From positions 1 to 56,055 of the IMG/VR virus record IMGVR_UViG_3300030107_004870: a stretch of DNA of 56,055 nt. One strand, given 5' to 3'. Each line of letters opens with the position of its first letter. The stretch's first letter is position 1. Below, piece after piece: positions 42,099 to 49,266 of the stretch. The DNA is from a virus. The notes under the pieces were generated by a model, which had not been told where the DNA came from, ran no database searches, and saw nothing but the letters and a program-made list of their open reading frames with translations. Made by a program: the position numbers and the translations under genes.

Positions 42099-42287
42099 AT
42101 GGAAGAATTAACATTAGAAGAAAAGCAATATTTATATGGCTTATTAGAAGACGCTTTGTTTAAGCATAAAAAATATCTTGAAACGCAAGGAGAATATCCT
42201 GATGGAGAAACGTCTGCGTCAGGCTATAAGCTACCGAGTCAGTCAAAGCTTATTAGTATTTTTAAATCAATTTACGCTAAGGTTTAA
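42099..42287 (+). CDS. Hypothetical protein, 62 residues
   Basis: Starts MEELTLEEKQYLYGLLEDAL after GGAGGG. Helical; the middle has KKYLETQGEYPDGETSASGY. Unknown function; part of the early block. Confidence 0.65.
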   Translation: MEELTLEEKQYLYGLLEDALFKHKKYLETQGEYPDGETSASGYKLPSQSKLISIFKSIYAKV

Positions 42288-42302
42288 GGAGTGGAGAAAG
42301 AA

Positions 42303-42533
42303 ATGAAAGACGTTATGAATGAATACAGAATGCTATATCGTTCTGATAAATTTGAAGGCTTGCATAAGGTTTTTATACTCGCTAAAAATCATCATGAAGC
42401 TGAGGATATAGTAATGAATACTTTTGAAGTGCCTAAACAATGGATAGTAAATATTTCTACTCAAAGATTAAATGTAGATGTATTAGTTGAAGGTGGTAAT
42501 GTAAATGAAATATATAAAAAGGAGGTAGCATGA
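42303..42533 (+). CDS. Hypothetical protein, 76 residues
   Basis: Starts MKDVMNEYRMLYRSDKFEGL; ATG 42303 has GGAG six bases upstream. Alpha/beta, with VFILAKNHHEAEDIVMN; a helix of the form A.xxHEA.. also occurs in the 131-residue early protein, hinting at a shared small fold. It overlaps the next gene by four bases. Confidence 0.65.
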   Translation: MKDVMNEYRMLYRSDKFEGLHKVFILAKNHHEAEDIVMNTFEVPKQWIVNISTQRLNVDVLVEGGNVNEIYKKEVA

Positions 42534-42763
42534 AAAAATTTAAAAGATATTTTAGATTAATGAACTTGTTGTTTGACTCTAATTGGCAGCACAGTTCTCC
42601 GGAAAAAATGAAAAAAATCTTAATGCAACACATAGGTCGAGCTATTGTTGCAGATAACGATTGGATTTCATTTAACTCGGTATATAAAGCTTGGAAGTTT
42701 TATAAAACCAAAACTTTTGACTCTAAGAAAAAAAATTATCTAGCCATGATGGAGATTGTCTAA
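42530..42763 (+). CDS. Hypothetical protein, 77 residues
   Basis: Starts MKKFKRYFRLMNLLFDSNWQ. Basic, aromatic-rich and helical, with AVYKAW-like SVYKAWKFYKTKTF near the end. GGAGG lies seven bases upstream. Its stop shares a base with the next ATG. Confidence 0.65.
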   Translation: MKKFKRYFRLMNLLFDSNWQHSSPEKMKKILMQHIGRAIVADNDWISFNSVYKAWKFYKTKTFDSKKKNYLAMMEIV

Positions 42764-42963
42764 TGGAGCTTATTATTTGGAACAAAGGCGTACAAGGTAT
42801 TAAGTATTTATGCGATAAGTGCTCAAAAAATGTTAGCGAATCAGAAGGTCTCTGGGTCGTTGGCACTTGGTTAGAAAATGGCACTTGGTTAGAAAATAAA
42901 TCAGTTTGTTTTAGTTGCATGAAAGATGAGAGGAAAAAGAAGAGAAGAGGTGAAGAATGTTAA
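42763..42963 (+). CDS. Zinc-knuckle small protein with internal duplication, 66 residues
   Basis: Starts MELIIWNKGVQGIKYLCDKC. Two CxxC pairs (CDKC and CFSC) suggest a zinc site. Between them GTWLEN occurs twice in tandem, encoded by an exact 18-base duplication (42862-42897). The C-terminus is basic (ERKKKRRGEEC). Confidence 0.65.
   Translation: MELIIWNKGVQGIKYLCDKCSKNVSESEGLWVVGTWLENGTWLENKSVCFSCMKDERKKKRRGEEC
42862..42897. repeat. Exact tandem duplication, 2 x 18 bases
   Basis: GGCACTTGGTTAGAAAAT occurs twice head to tail within the zinc-knuckle gene, adding six residues in frame. Confidence 0.85.
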
Positions 42964-43229
42964 AAACATTAAGTATTACAAACGAAGATTATATAAATTT
43001 TCTTGAAACAAAGGATGGAAAATATCTTAATAAACTTAGCAATATACTTTCAGATGGCTATGTAAATATGCAAACTCATCCGACTAAAAAGCCTCAAGAA
43101 GTAGTTCCTCATATCTTTTTGCTTATGGCTCTAAGAGATAGTAGTAAATTATTGCAAAAACATATTTCAAAAAAATATGGAAACAAAAATCAAATGCTTT
43201 ATATAGAAAAGGTGAAGAATGAAAACTAA
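42957..43229 (+). CDS. Hypothetical protein, 90 residues
   Basis: Starts MLKTLSITNEDYINFLETKD. Helical, with PHIFLLMALRDSSKLLQKHI. It overlaps both neighbours. Unknown function. Confidence 0.6.
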   Translation: MLKTLSITNEDYINFLETKDGKYLNKLSNILSDGYVNMQTHPTKKPQEVVPHIFLLMALRDSSKLLQKHISKKYGNKNQMLYIEKVKNEN

Positions 43230-43437
43230 AATTAAATATGCAGGAAAACTTACTGCCAAAACTTTAGAAGATTTAAACAGAAACCTAAACAGGAGAAAAA
43301 AAATGAAAAAAGAAAGAATATCTATACCGCCAAACAATGAAAAGCTTTGGAGATATATGACAGAAGGATTATCAGGGAGAGCGAAAGCAGATACTTTGCC
43401 CTCTTATCCTGAAAGGATAAAAAGATTAGGAACATAA
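43219..43437 (+). CDS. Hypothetical basic protein, 72 residues
   Basis: Starts MKTKIKYAGKLTAKTLEDLN. A Lys/Arg-rich helix (NRNLNRRKKMKKERISIPPN) is followed by a short hydrophobic segment. An internal ATG at 43303, with AGGAGA upstream, could start a 44-residue version. Unknown function. Confidence 0.5.
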   Translation: MKTKIKYAGKLTAKTLEDLNRNLNRRKKMKKERISIPPNNEKLWRYMTEGLSGRAKADTLPSYPERIKRLGT

Positions 43438-43451
43438 TTGAAAAGAATAAT

Positions 43452-43655
43452 ATGGAGCGTGATAAAGAATTTGCAAATAATGTTTATCTAATGATTTCTG
43501 GATTCATGGATAAAATAAGTTCTGTTGAAGATTTAGAAGAATATTATTTAATAAATAAAAAAGCAATCTCAACAATGAAAGAACATGATATTAATTGTTA
43601 TGATAAGTTGATAGATGATTTTAAAAAAAGAAAAAACGAAATAAATAGGAAATAA
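43452..43655 (+). CDS. Hypothetical protein, 67 residues
   Basis: Starts MERDKEFANNVYLMISGFMD. Helical and charged; last of the small early genes, 30 bases before the secreted-protein genes. No Shine-Dalgarno is obvious. Confidence 0.55.
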   Translation: MERDKEFANNVYLMISGFMDKISSVEDLEEYYLINKKAISTMKEHDINCYDKLIDDFKKRKNEINRK

Positions 43656-43685
43656 AATGAAAAGATAGAATGATATACTACTAAA

Positions 43686-44618
43686 ATGAAAAGAGGATTA
43701 ATTTTAGTAGCAGGATTATTACTAGCATACAATATTCAAGCAGCTCAAACAGGAGATTGTAGTGCTGGACAACAGTATTGTGAACAAAACAGTTTAAACA
43801 CTACGAACACTACTACTACTAATAATACTAATACGAATACTAACACCAATAATAATACTAATACCAATACCAATACCAATACCAATACTAGCACTAACAC
43901 TAACACTAATACTAGTACAGCTACGAACACTAATACTAATACTTCAACAGTAAGTTCTACTTCAACTCAAACTGCTACAAACAATAACACAAATAACAAC
44001 ACTAATACTAATAACAACACTAGCAACAGTACATCTAATGTCACAACAGCTAACTCAAATACAAACACTAATAGCAGCACTAACACTAATAATAACAACA
44101 ATACCTCTAGCTCAACACAAACCATAGAGCAAGACATTAAATCTCCTCCAGCCTCTGCGATTGCTCCTAGTATCATGTCTTACTCACAAGACCTTTGCAC
44201 CACAGGCGTGTCAGGTGCATTTCAAGGACAACTTTTTGGTTTTTCTACCGGTAAATCTGTACGAGATGAAAATTGTGAACGCTTAAAACTTTCTAAATAC
44301 TTATACGATTCTGGCATGAAAGTAGCTGCTGTATCTATTCTTTGTCAAGACCCTAGAGTATTTAAAGCTATGCGTATGGCAGGTACTCCTTGTCCTTTCT
44401 TTGGTAAAGTTGGTGATGAAGCTGCAAAAGCATGGGCTTATAGTCCAGAAAAAATGCCTACTTATGAATTAGATAAAAAAGAATTTTTTAAAGTTTGTAC
44501 AAAAACTAGATGGAAAAATGGCAAGTATCAAGGCATACCTAAAAGCAGAGCTTCTTGTCAAAAAGAACATTACGCTTTACTAGAAGCGGAAAGAGCAAAG
44601 TATAAAAACGATGGTTAA
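43686..44618 (+). CDS. Secreted protein with Asn/Thr-repeat segment
   Basis: 310 residues. A cleavable signal peptide (LILVAGLLLAYNIQAAQ, cut near Ala 20). Residues about 38-150 are almost only Asn, Thr and Ser (NTNTNTNNNTNTNTNTN-type repeats). A conserved-looking Cys-containing domain then follows, with CTTGVSGAFQGQLFGFSTGK, VRDENCERLKLSKYLYDSGM and CQDPRVFKAMRMAGTPCPFF. The C-terminal module recurs in other phages. The Asn/Thr repeat is prone to slippage. It may act in the periplasm or at the cell surface; its role is unknown. Confidence 0.7.
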   Translation: MKRGLILVAGLLLAYNIQAAQTGDCSAGQQYCEQNSLNTTNTTTTNNTNTNTNTNNNTNTNTNTNTNTSTNTNTNTSTATNTNTNTSTVSSTSTQTATNNNTNNNTNTNNNTSNSTSNVTTANSNTNTNSSTNTNNNNNTSSSTQTIEQDIKSPPASAIAPSIMSYSQDLCTTGVSGAFQGQLFGFSTGKSVRDENCERLKLSKYLYDSGMKVAAVSILCQDPRVFKAMRMAGTPCPFFGKVGDEAAKAWAYSPEKMPTYELDKKEFFKVCTKTRWKNGKYQGIPKSRASCQKEHYALLEAERAKYKNDG

Positions 44619-46636
44619 TGAAAAAATTAAGCATAGCTTTAATCTTTTTTAGTAGTTTATTAAGTTCAACTTACATTTACGAATCTAATCAAAGTTTATT
44701 TAACTTAACTAATCAAGCAAGTACCACTAATCTTAATAGTGGTGATGACCAATTATCAGCAGCGTTTAATTTAGATTTTACTTTTGATTTTTATGGCTCT
44801 GGCTATAGCTCTGCTCGTATGGCAACTAATGGCTGTTTACATTTTGGTTTAGGTACAGGTAATATTAATTACAATAACTATTGTGGTGATTACACGCCAG
44901 ACCCTTTGCCTCAATACACTAACACTTTATTTCCATTTTGGACTGACTTAATTAGAGATAATAACTCTAAAATGTTAGCTAAAAACTTTTCTGATAAAAC
45001 TGTCTTTGGTTGGTACAACATGAGAGAGTACAACCGCAGTGGTTCAGATAATAGTTTTGAAGTAGTGTTGTGGACCAATGATACTTTTGAATTTAGATAT
45101 GGTGGCTTGAATATAAACAAACACGATGTCTTGATAGGAGAACAAGGAAGTTCTTCTCAAACATATACTTATCTTTTCTATGATGAATGTAGTACCGGCA
45201 CAACAAATATTTCTAATGCATGTTCTTCGGTTGATTGGAACAATAGTATTCAAAACAATTTATTAGAAAATGGTGGTTCTTTATATGGTGTTGGTAGTGG
45301 TAATGGTACTGATTGTAGTGACCCACTGAATGACTCTAGTTGTTCTGGCTATGCAGCAGCGTATTTAAGCCAACAATGTAATATTGATGCTTTGTATAGT
45401 GAATCGTGTCCATTTTATTGGGATGCGTTTGATGACCAACAGTGTGATTTAGACCCACAATACGCACCTTTTTGTGCTGGTTATAGGTTTGAACAAGATG
45501 TAGGTTATTTTTTAGAAGAAGAAGAATTTGATTATGGTTTTGTTGATGAGCAAGAACTAATGGCTACCGGTGTTTTTGTTGAAGAAGAATACCAACCGGA
45601 AATAATTTTTTATACAGACCCTACTCGTTTAACTTTTCAAGGGTTAGAAGAACCAGAACCTTTCCAAGATATATTTTTAGAAACAGATACTTTGCCAGAA
45701 CTATATCCAGAAGAACTTATAGCACTTATAGAGTTTCAAGACCCTATAGATATATTATTAAGACCTGAAATAACTTTTGAAGTTATAGAAGAACCACCAG
45801 AAGAAGTTTTAATATTTGAATCTATAGAAGAACTAGAAGCATTTATTGAAGAAGAAACTGTACCTTTTATTGTGGAAGAACTAAGAGAAGAAATAAGACA
45901 AGAAGAAAGAATAGAAGCAGAAGAAGAACGAGTAGCTGAAACAGAAGAATTGTTTGAAGAAATATTTGAAGAAGAGTTAGAACTAGAACCAGAAGATATT
46001 ACTGAAGCTGTTGTTGGGGTTGCTACTATAAATGAAAAATCTGGTATAACTAAAACTCAACTTAATGTAGTTGCTTTAACTATGAGCGTTGCTAAAAATA
46101 GTGTCTCAGGTACAAATGCAGGTACAGATGTAAATGCTACAGGTACAAACTCTAACTCTGGTAATGTGTCTATGTCTAATCAAATACAAACTAATATGTC
46201 TTTAAATATAGACATGGGCTTAACTAATACAACATTATCTACTAATAATATAAAAACTGAGCCAACAAATAGCACTACTAATAATACAAGTACAGAAAAT
46301 AGTATAGATGTAGATAGTAATAAATCAGAAGCTGATACTATAGCTGATAATATAGTTGCTAAAAATTTAGAACAACAAGCAGAAGAAACTATGGAAGAAC
46401 GCAATTCTGGAAGTTTAGAATATGGCAATGAAGAAAAAATTATAGCTTATATAAACTTTGTTCCCGGATTTAGTAATTATTCTAAGCTTAAATTACCTAA
46501 TAAAAAAGATTGGTATGCACCAAAAAGTATTTATATTGGTAATAAATTAAACGATAATAATAATGGCTTTAATACTTTAACATTGCAAAGTATTCAAACT
46601 TTAAATAAATTGAAATTATTACAACCAAATTTATAG
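44618..46636 (+). CDS. Secreted NIDO-like protein with acidic tail
   Basis: 672 residues with a signal peptide (KKLSIALIFFSSLLSST). Residues 25-200 resemble a nidogen-like (NIDO) adhesion domain: ARMATNGCLHFGLGTGN, LPQYTNTLFPFWTDLI and SFEVVLWTNDTFEFRYGG. A Cys-rich part follows, then a Glu-rich segment (about residues 385-465) and an Asn/Ser/Thr-rich tail. It overlaps the previous gene by one base, so the two secreted proteins are probably made together. Possible roles: altering the host surface, a minor virion adhesin, or superinfection exclusion (inference). Confidence 0.65.
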   Translation: MKKLSIALIFFSSLLSSTYIYESNQSLFNLTNQASTTNLNSGDDQLSAAFNLDFTFDFYGSGYSSARMATNGCLHFGLGTGNINYNNYCGDYTPDPLPQYTNTLFPFWTDLIRDNNSKMLAKNFSDKTVFGWYNMREYNRSGSDNSFEVVLWTNDTFEFRYGGLNINKHDVLIGEQGSSSQTYTYLFYDECSTGTTNISNACSSVDWNNSIQNNLLENGGSLYGVGSGNGTDCSDPLNDSSCSGYAAAYLSQQCNIDALYSESCPFYWDAFDDQQCDLDPQYAPFCAGYRFEQDVGYFLEEEEFDYGFVDEQELMATGVFVEEEYQPEIIFYTDPTRLTFQGLEEPEPFQDIFLETDTLPELYPEELIALIEFQDPIDILLRPEITFEVIEEPPEEVLIFESIEELEAFIEEETVPFIVEELREEIRQEERIEAEEERVAETEELFEEIFEEELELEPEDITEAVVGVATINEKSGITKTQLNVVALTMSVAKNSVSGTNAGTDVNATGTNSNSGNVSMSNQIQTNMSLNIDMGLTNTTLSTNNIKTEPTNSTTNNTSTENSIDVDSNKSEADTIADNIVAKNLEQQAEETMEERNSGSLEYGNEEKIIAYINFVPGFSNYSKLKLPNKKDWYAPKSIYIGNKLNDNNNGFNTLTLQSIQTLNKLKLLQPNL

Positions 46637-46645
46637 GAGTATATT

Positions 46646-46963
46646 ATGGATTGGATGAAAGAAAATTTAAACAAACTAATAGCTACTGTTGCTTTAGTAT
46701 CTACTATTAGTGGATTTGGCTACGCAGGAGCAGAACTAATGGGTAGATTAAAAGCTGTTGAAACAAAAGTTTCAGCTATATCTTCAACTAAAAATTCAGT
46801 AGTTGAAATGGAAAAACGCTTTGAAGGAATTGAAGTTAAAATAATTAACTTGAAAGAAGGATTAGATAAGCTCGATAATAAATCTATTATTATTGATTTA
46901 GCTAAGTTAAAAACAGAAGTTGAAGGATTAAAGAAAAAATCTGGAAATCCTTTAGTACAATGA
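46646..46963 (+). CDS. Membrane-anchored coiled-coil protein, 105 residues
   Basis: Starts MDWMKENLNKLIATVALVST after AGGAG. One transmembrane helix (LIATVALVSTISGFGYAG) is followed by a periplasmic or cytoplasmic coiled coil (KRFEGIEVKIINLKEGLDKL). It resembles XhlA-like or small holin-accessory topology but lies away from the lysis genes. It follows the secreted pair by nine bases and may work with them. Confidence 0.65.
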   Translation: MDWMKENLNKLIATVALVSTISGFGYAGAELMGRLKAVETKVSAISSTKNSVVEMEKRFEGIEVKIINLKEGLDKLDNKSIIIDLAKLKTEVEGLKKKSGNPLVQ

Positions 46964-46980
46964 ACAAACGAAATAAATAA

Positions 46981-47103
46981 TTGAGAAAATCAAAATTACA
47001 AACTCCCAAGATAATAAGAAAGCCTAAAAAGACTTCGATTGGTCGAAGAAATTTATCCACTAGCACAATGAACAAACATAAGCGAAGAATTAAAGGAATA
47101 TAG
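46981..47103 (+). CDS. Very basic mini-protein, 40 residues
   Basis: Frame from TTG 46981 with RKSKLQTPKIIRKPKKTSIG, continuing to RRIKGI. Strongly Lys/Arg-rich. A similar basic peptide (KKTSIG-type) occurs in marine phages, but without a Shine-Dalgarno this start is uncertain. It ends three bases before the convergent DUF5872-like gene. Confidence 0.4.
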   Translation: MRKSKLQTPKIIRKPKKTSIGRRNLSTSTMNKHKRRIKGI

Positions 47104-47105
47104 TT

Positions 47106-47351
47106 TTATTTTTTAGCTATCCCTTTATGCAAGCCATGTTTTGCGTACTGTTTACCTTTTTTAGTAGCAGCTCTTTTTTTTCTATTAGCTGCTGCTAGTT
47201 TAGCTTTACCTTTTTTAGTAGATTTAAGACTTTTAAGTTTAGCTGTTGGTACATAAACCTCTCCTGTTTCAGATGATTTTTTACCGCTTGGTGTACGCCA
47301 CTTTTGTTTAGTCCATCTCTTTAAAGATTTTTGTGTTTTTTTAAGAGCCAT
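47106..47351 (-). CDS. DUF5872-like basic protein, 81 residues
   Basis: Starts MALKKTQKSLKRWTKQKWRT. SLKRWTKQKWRTPSGKKSSE and NRKKRAATKKGKQYAKHG match the layout of DUF5872 (Lys/Arg-rich proteins seen in phages and viruses). It may bind nucleic acid. Last in a leftward cassette of Lys-rich proteins. Confidence 0.65.
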   Translation of the reverse strand: MALKKTQKSLKRWTKQKWRTPSGKKSSETGEVYVPTAKLKSLKSTKKGKAKLAAANRKKRAATKKGKQYAKHGLHKGIAKK

Positions 47352-47353
47352 AA

Positions 47354-48028
47354 TTAATCTTCGTATAGATTATCAAAAGTTATGGCTGGGTCAAGATAAC
47401 TTTCATGTTCTTCTGCTGAGTGTGTCCATTGAGAAGGTTTAAAGTCTGGAGCTCCATCGCCTGTGACCCATAAGGCAGGACTAGTCGCTCTTACTCTATT
47501 ATTTGGTAGAGCTACAAAATTGCCTTTCCATTCGCAATCTTCTGTTATGTAAAGCACATGAGACTGTTTATGTTGTGCACTATCGTCAGCAATGTCTGAG
47601 TCAGTATAATCAACAGTAAACAAATATCTACCTTTAAAAAATTCGCCATCTAGTTTGCATAGCCAAGGTGATGAGCTTACTCTATCCAAAACAACTACAC
47701 TGTGGTTTCTTGACTCGCAATCCCAAGGTTGAGCTATATGGTCTTCCATTGGTTTTGGGAAGTCATCCATTGGTATATCTGCAACTAGAGCTTGTATTGG
47801 CATTCTTGCCCACATAGCTCCGCCATGAATATTTGGCTCGTTGTTATCTTCACAATCTGACTCACAACCGGTAAAAACTACTTGAAAAGATAAAGACCTA
47901 TCTGGAATTGTATTTACTGCTATTGCTAAAGCATGTATATACTCATCATGATATTTTTCGTGATTGTGAGTAAATTCCCTGCGTACCCAACATTTAAAAT
48001 GCGGGATATTACTTATTAAGTATGCCAC
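47354..48028 (-). CDS. Conserved marine-phage protein, 224 residues
   Basis: Starts MAYLISNIPHFKCWVRREFT. Contains GAMWARMPIQALVADIP, NHSVVVLDRVSSSPWLCKLD and ESYLDPAITFDNLYED. I recognise this opening as a widespread but uncharacterised family in marine phage genomes. Hydrophilic, no membrane segment. It may be a virion or host-takeover protein; function unknown. Confidence 0.65.
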   Translation of the reverse strand: MAYLISNIPHFKCWVRREFTHNHEKYHDEYIHALAIAVNTIPDRSLSFQVVFTGCESDCEDNNEPNIHGGAMWARMPIQALVADIPMDDFPKPMEDHIAQPWDCESRNHSVVVLDRVSSSPWLCKLDGEFFKGRYLFTVDYTDSDIADDSAQHKQSHVLYITEDCEWKGNFVALPNNRVRATSPALWVTGDGAPDFKPSQWTHSAEEHESYLDPAITFDNLYED

Positions 48029-48053
48029 TATCTATTAAATCTTTGAGATATAT

Positions 48054-48215
48054 TTATCTTCTTTTTTTTGCTTTAGATTTTTTTTTGATGCTTCCACCTT
48101 TAGACTTCTTCATCATCATACCGCCTTTAGACTTCTTCATCATCATGCCACCCTTAGACTTCTTCATGATTTTTCCGCCTTTGGATTTTTTTATAGGTAA
48201 TCTACTTTGTTTCAT
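48054..48215 (-). CDS. Lys/Met-repeat mini-protein, 53 residues
   Basis: Repeats of KKSKGGMMM, the first ending KKSKGGKIM, in a frame starting MKQSRLPIKKSKGG and ending KKKSKAKKRR. It is encoded by three nearly identical 27-base tandem units (48094-48174). Likely nucleic acid-binding because of its charge. Too short and repetitive for usual gene calling. No Shine-Dalgarno is obvious. Confidence 0.5.
   Translation of the reverse strand: MKQSRLPIKKSKGGKIMKKSKGGMMMKKSKGGMMMKKSKGGSIKKKSKAKKRR
48094..48174. repeat. Tandem repeat, 3 x 27 bases (imperfect)
   Basis: Units at 48094-48120, 48121-48147 and 48148-48174 differ by a few bases, with a partial fourth unit. They encode the KKSKGGMMM repeats and preserve the reading frame. 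Confidence 0.75.
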
Positions 48216-48217
48216 AG

Positions 48218-48376
48218 TTATCTCATTTTAGTTGTTTTAATTCTATCTTTCATTACCTTGCCTTGTCCATTAGAAACTACTGCACCACCTTTTTTCATGT
48301 AGCCCATTTTGTTTCTAACTTGTTTTGGTAGTTGAGGTAATCCTTTATTATCAGCTGGTATTTTTTTTAACGACAT
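48218..48376 (-). CDS. Basic mini-protein, 52 residues
   Basis: Starts MSLKKIPADNKGLPQLPKQV, later MGYMKKGGAVVSNGQGK and a C-terminal KTTKMR. Its ATG overlaps the preceding stop (TAATG), which supports translation. Part of the Lys-rich cassette; no known function. Confidence 0.55.
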   Translation of the reverse strand: MSLKKIPADNKGLPQLPKQVRNKMGYMKKGGAVVSNGQGKVMKDRIKTTKMR

Positions 48377-48681
48377 TACTTATATCCTCCGCCTTTAGCT
48401 TTGTATTGTTTGGCTAACATTTGTGCTTTGCGACCAGACCATTGACCGGGCTTGCCACCTTTACTGCCAGCTTTAATTTTATTAAATAAATTCTTACGCA
48501 TTGTAGGCTTTGTATAATTACCTGCTTCATTGACTCTGCTTTTGCTTTTTTTAGCAGAACCACCTTTTTTAAGTTTTAACGATGACAAAGCTTTAGCTTG
48601 TTGAGCGTGAGTCTTGCTTGCTTTTTTTAAGCCTTTGACTACTTTTCTAACAGTTTTTTTTGTTTTTGTTTTTGCTACCAT
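48376..48681 (-). CDS. Lys-rich conserved phage protein, 101 residues
   Basis: Starts MVAKTKTKKTVRKVVKGLKK. The C-terminus has VNEAGNYTKPTMRKNLFNKI, GKPGQWSGRKAQMLAKQYKA and a final GGGYK, which I recognise as a recurrent marine-phage family (hypothetical in databases). It has the character of a virion- or nucleic-acid-associated basic protein. Overlaps both neighbours. Confidence 0.6.
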   Translation of the reverse strand: MVAKTKTKKTVRKVVKGLKKASKTHAQQAKALSSLKLKKGGSAKKSKSRVNEAGNYTKPTMRKNLFNKIKAGSKGGKPGQWSGRKAQMLAKQYKAKGGGYK

Positions 48682-48962
48682 TTTACTTTGTTTGCCCAAT
48701 ATGCTGCTGACATTTTACCTTTTTTGATGTTTTTTGCATGCCTTGCTTTAAAAGATTTTCTTCTAGCTGTTTGTTTTTTTGACTCGCCCATTTTAGGTTT
48801 GCCTGCGGTTTTTACACCTTGCTGTCCAAATCTAATTGTTTTTATTTTATCACCTTCTTTGGCAACTACAATATGTGATTTTTTTGGATGATTAGGAGTT
48901 CGCTTAGGTTTATTAAATCCTGATACTCCTGCTCTTTTTAATCGAGAGTCAGGTTTTTTCAT
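48675..48962 (-). CDS. Basic conserved phage protein, 95 residues
   Basis: Starts MKKPDSRLKRAGVSGFNKPK. It contains SHIVVAKEGDKIKTIRFGQQ, KSFKARHAKNIKKGKMSAAY and a WANKVKW end. The SRLKRAGVSG...RFGQQG pattern is a family found widely in marine phages; I cannot give the domain number with certainty. It overlaps the next gene by seven bases. Confidence 0.6.
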   Translation of the reverse strand: MKKPDSRLKRAGVSGFNKPKRTPNHPKKSHIVVAKEGDKIKTIRFGQQGVKTAGKPKMGESKKQTARRKSFKARHAKNIKKGKMSAAYWANKVKW

Positions 48963-49234
48963 TTAACCATTTTAACTAAAACAGGTTTTGGTCGCCAGCC
49001 TTTAGGAACTTTTTGTCGTATGGAAAAACCATCTTGACTGTTTCTAATGTTAATGAGCTTCTTTTCTGTTTCGGTATAGGATGTCCAGCTATTCACTTCG
49101 GTAGCTAGTCTTCCACAGCCTTTGCATCTGTCATCCCCAAACTGTCTAGTTGTGCACCAACCAACGCAAGGATTATCTGCTAGGCTTTCACATTCGCCAT
49201 TAATATTCATTTTATTATTTCGAATATGCTTCAT
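48959..49234 (-). CDS. DUF1289-like four-Cys protein
   Basis: 91 residues. NPCVGWCTTRQFGDDRCKGC followed by GRLATEVNSWTSYTETEKKL matches DUF1289, a small bacterial and phage family with CxxxC...CxxC that may bind iron-sulfur or zinc. A shorter start at 49210 (MNINGECESL) is equally possible. It is first in the Lys-rich cassette, overlapping the next gene by four bases. Function not known. Confidence 0.7.
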   Translation of the reverse strand: MKHIRNNKMNINGECESLADNPCVGWCTTRQFGDDRCKGCGRLATEVNSWTSYTETEKKLINIRNSQDGFSIRQKVPKGWRPKPVLVKMVK

Positions 49235-49266
49235 ATTTTATACTAATTTATATAGATTTACGAAAT

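Noticed and set aside
43790-44120. CRISPR-like repetitive DNA
   Set aside because: The short period (three to six bases) encodes Asn/Thr runs; there are no unique spacers of regular size.
43745-44176. Leu/Val-repeat open frames on the minus strand
   Set aside because: They are antisense shadows of the Asn/Thr repeat of the secreted protein; no ribosome site or plausible product.
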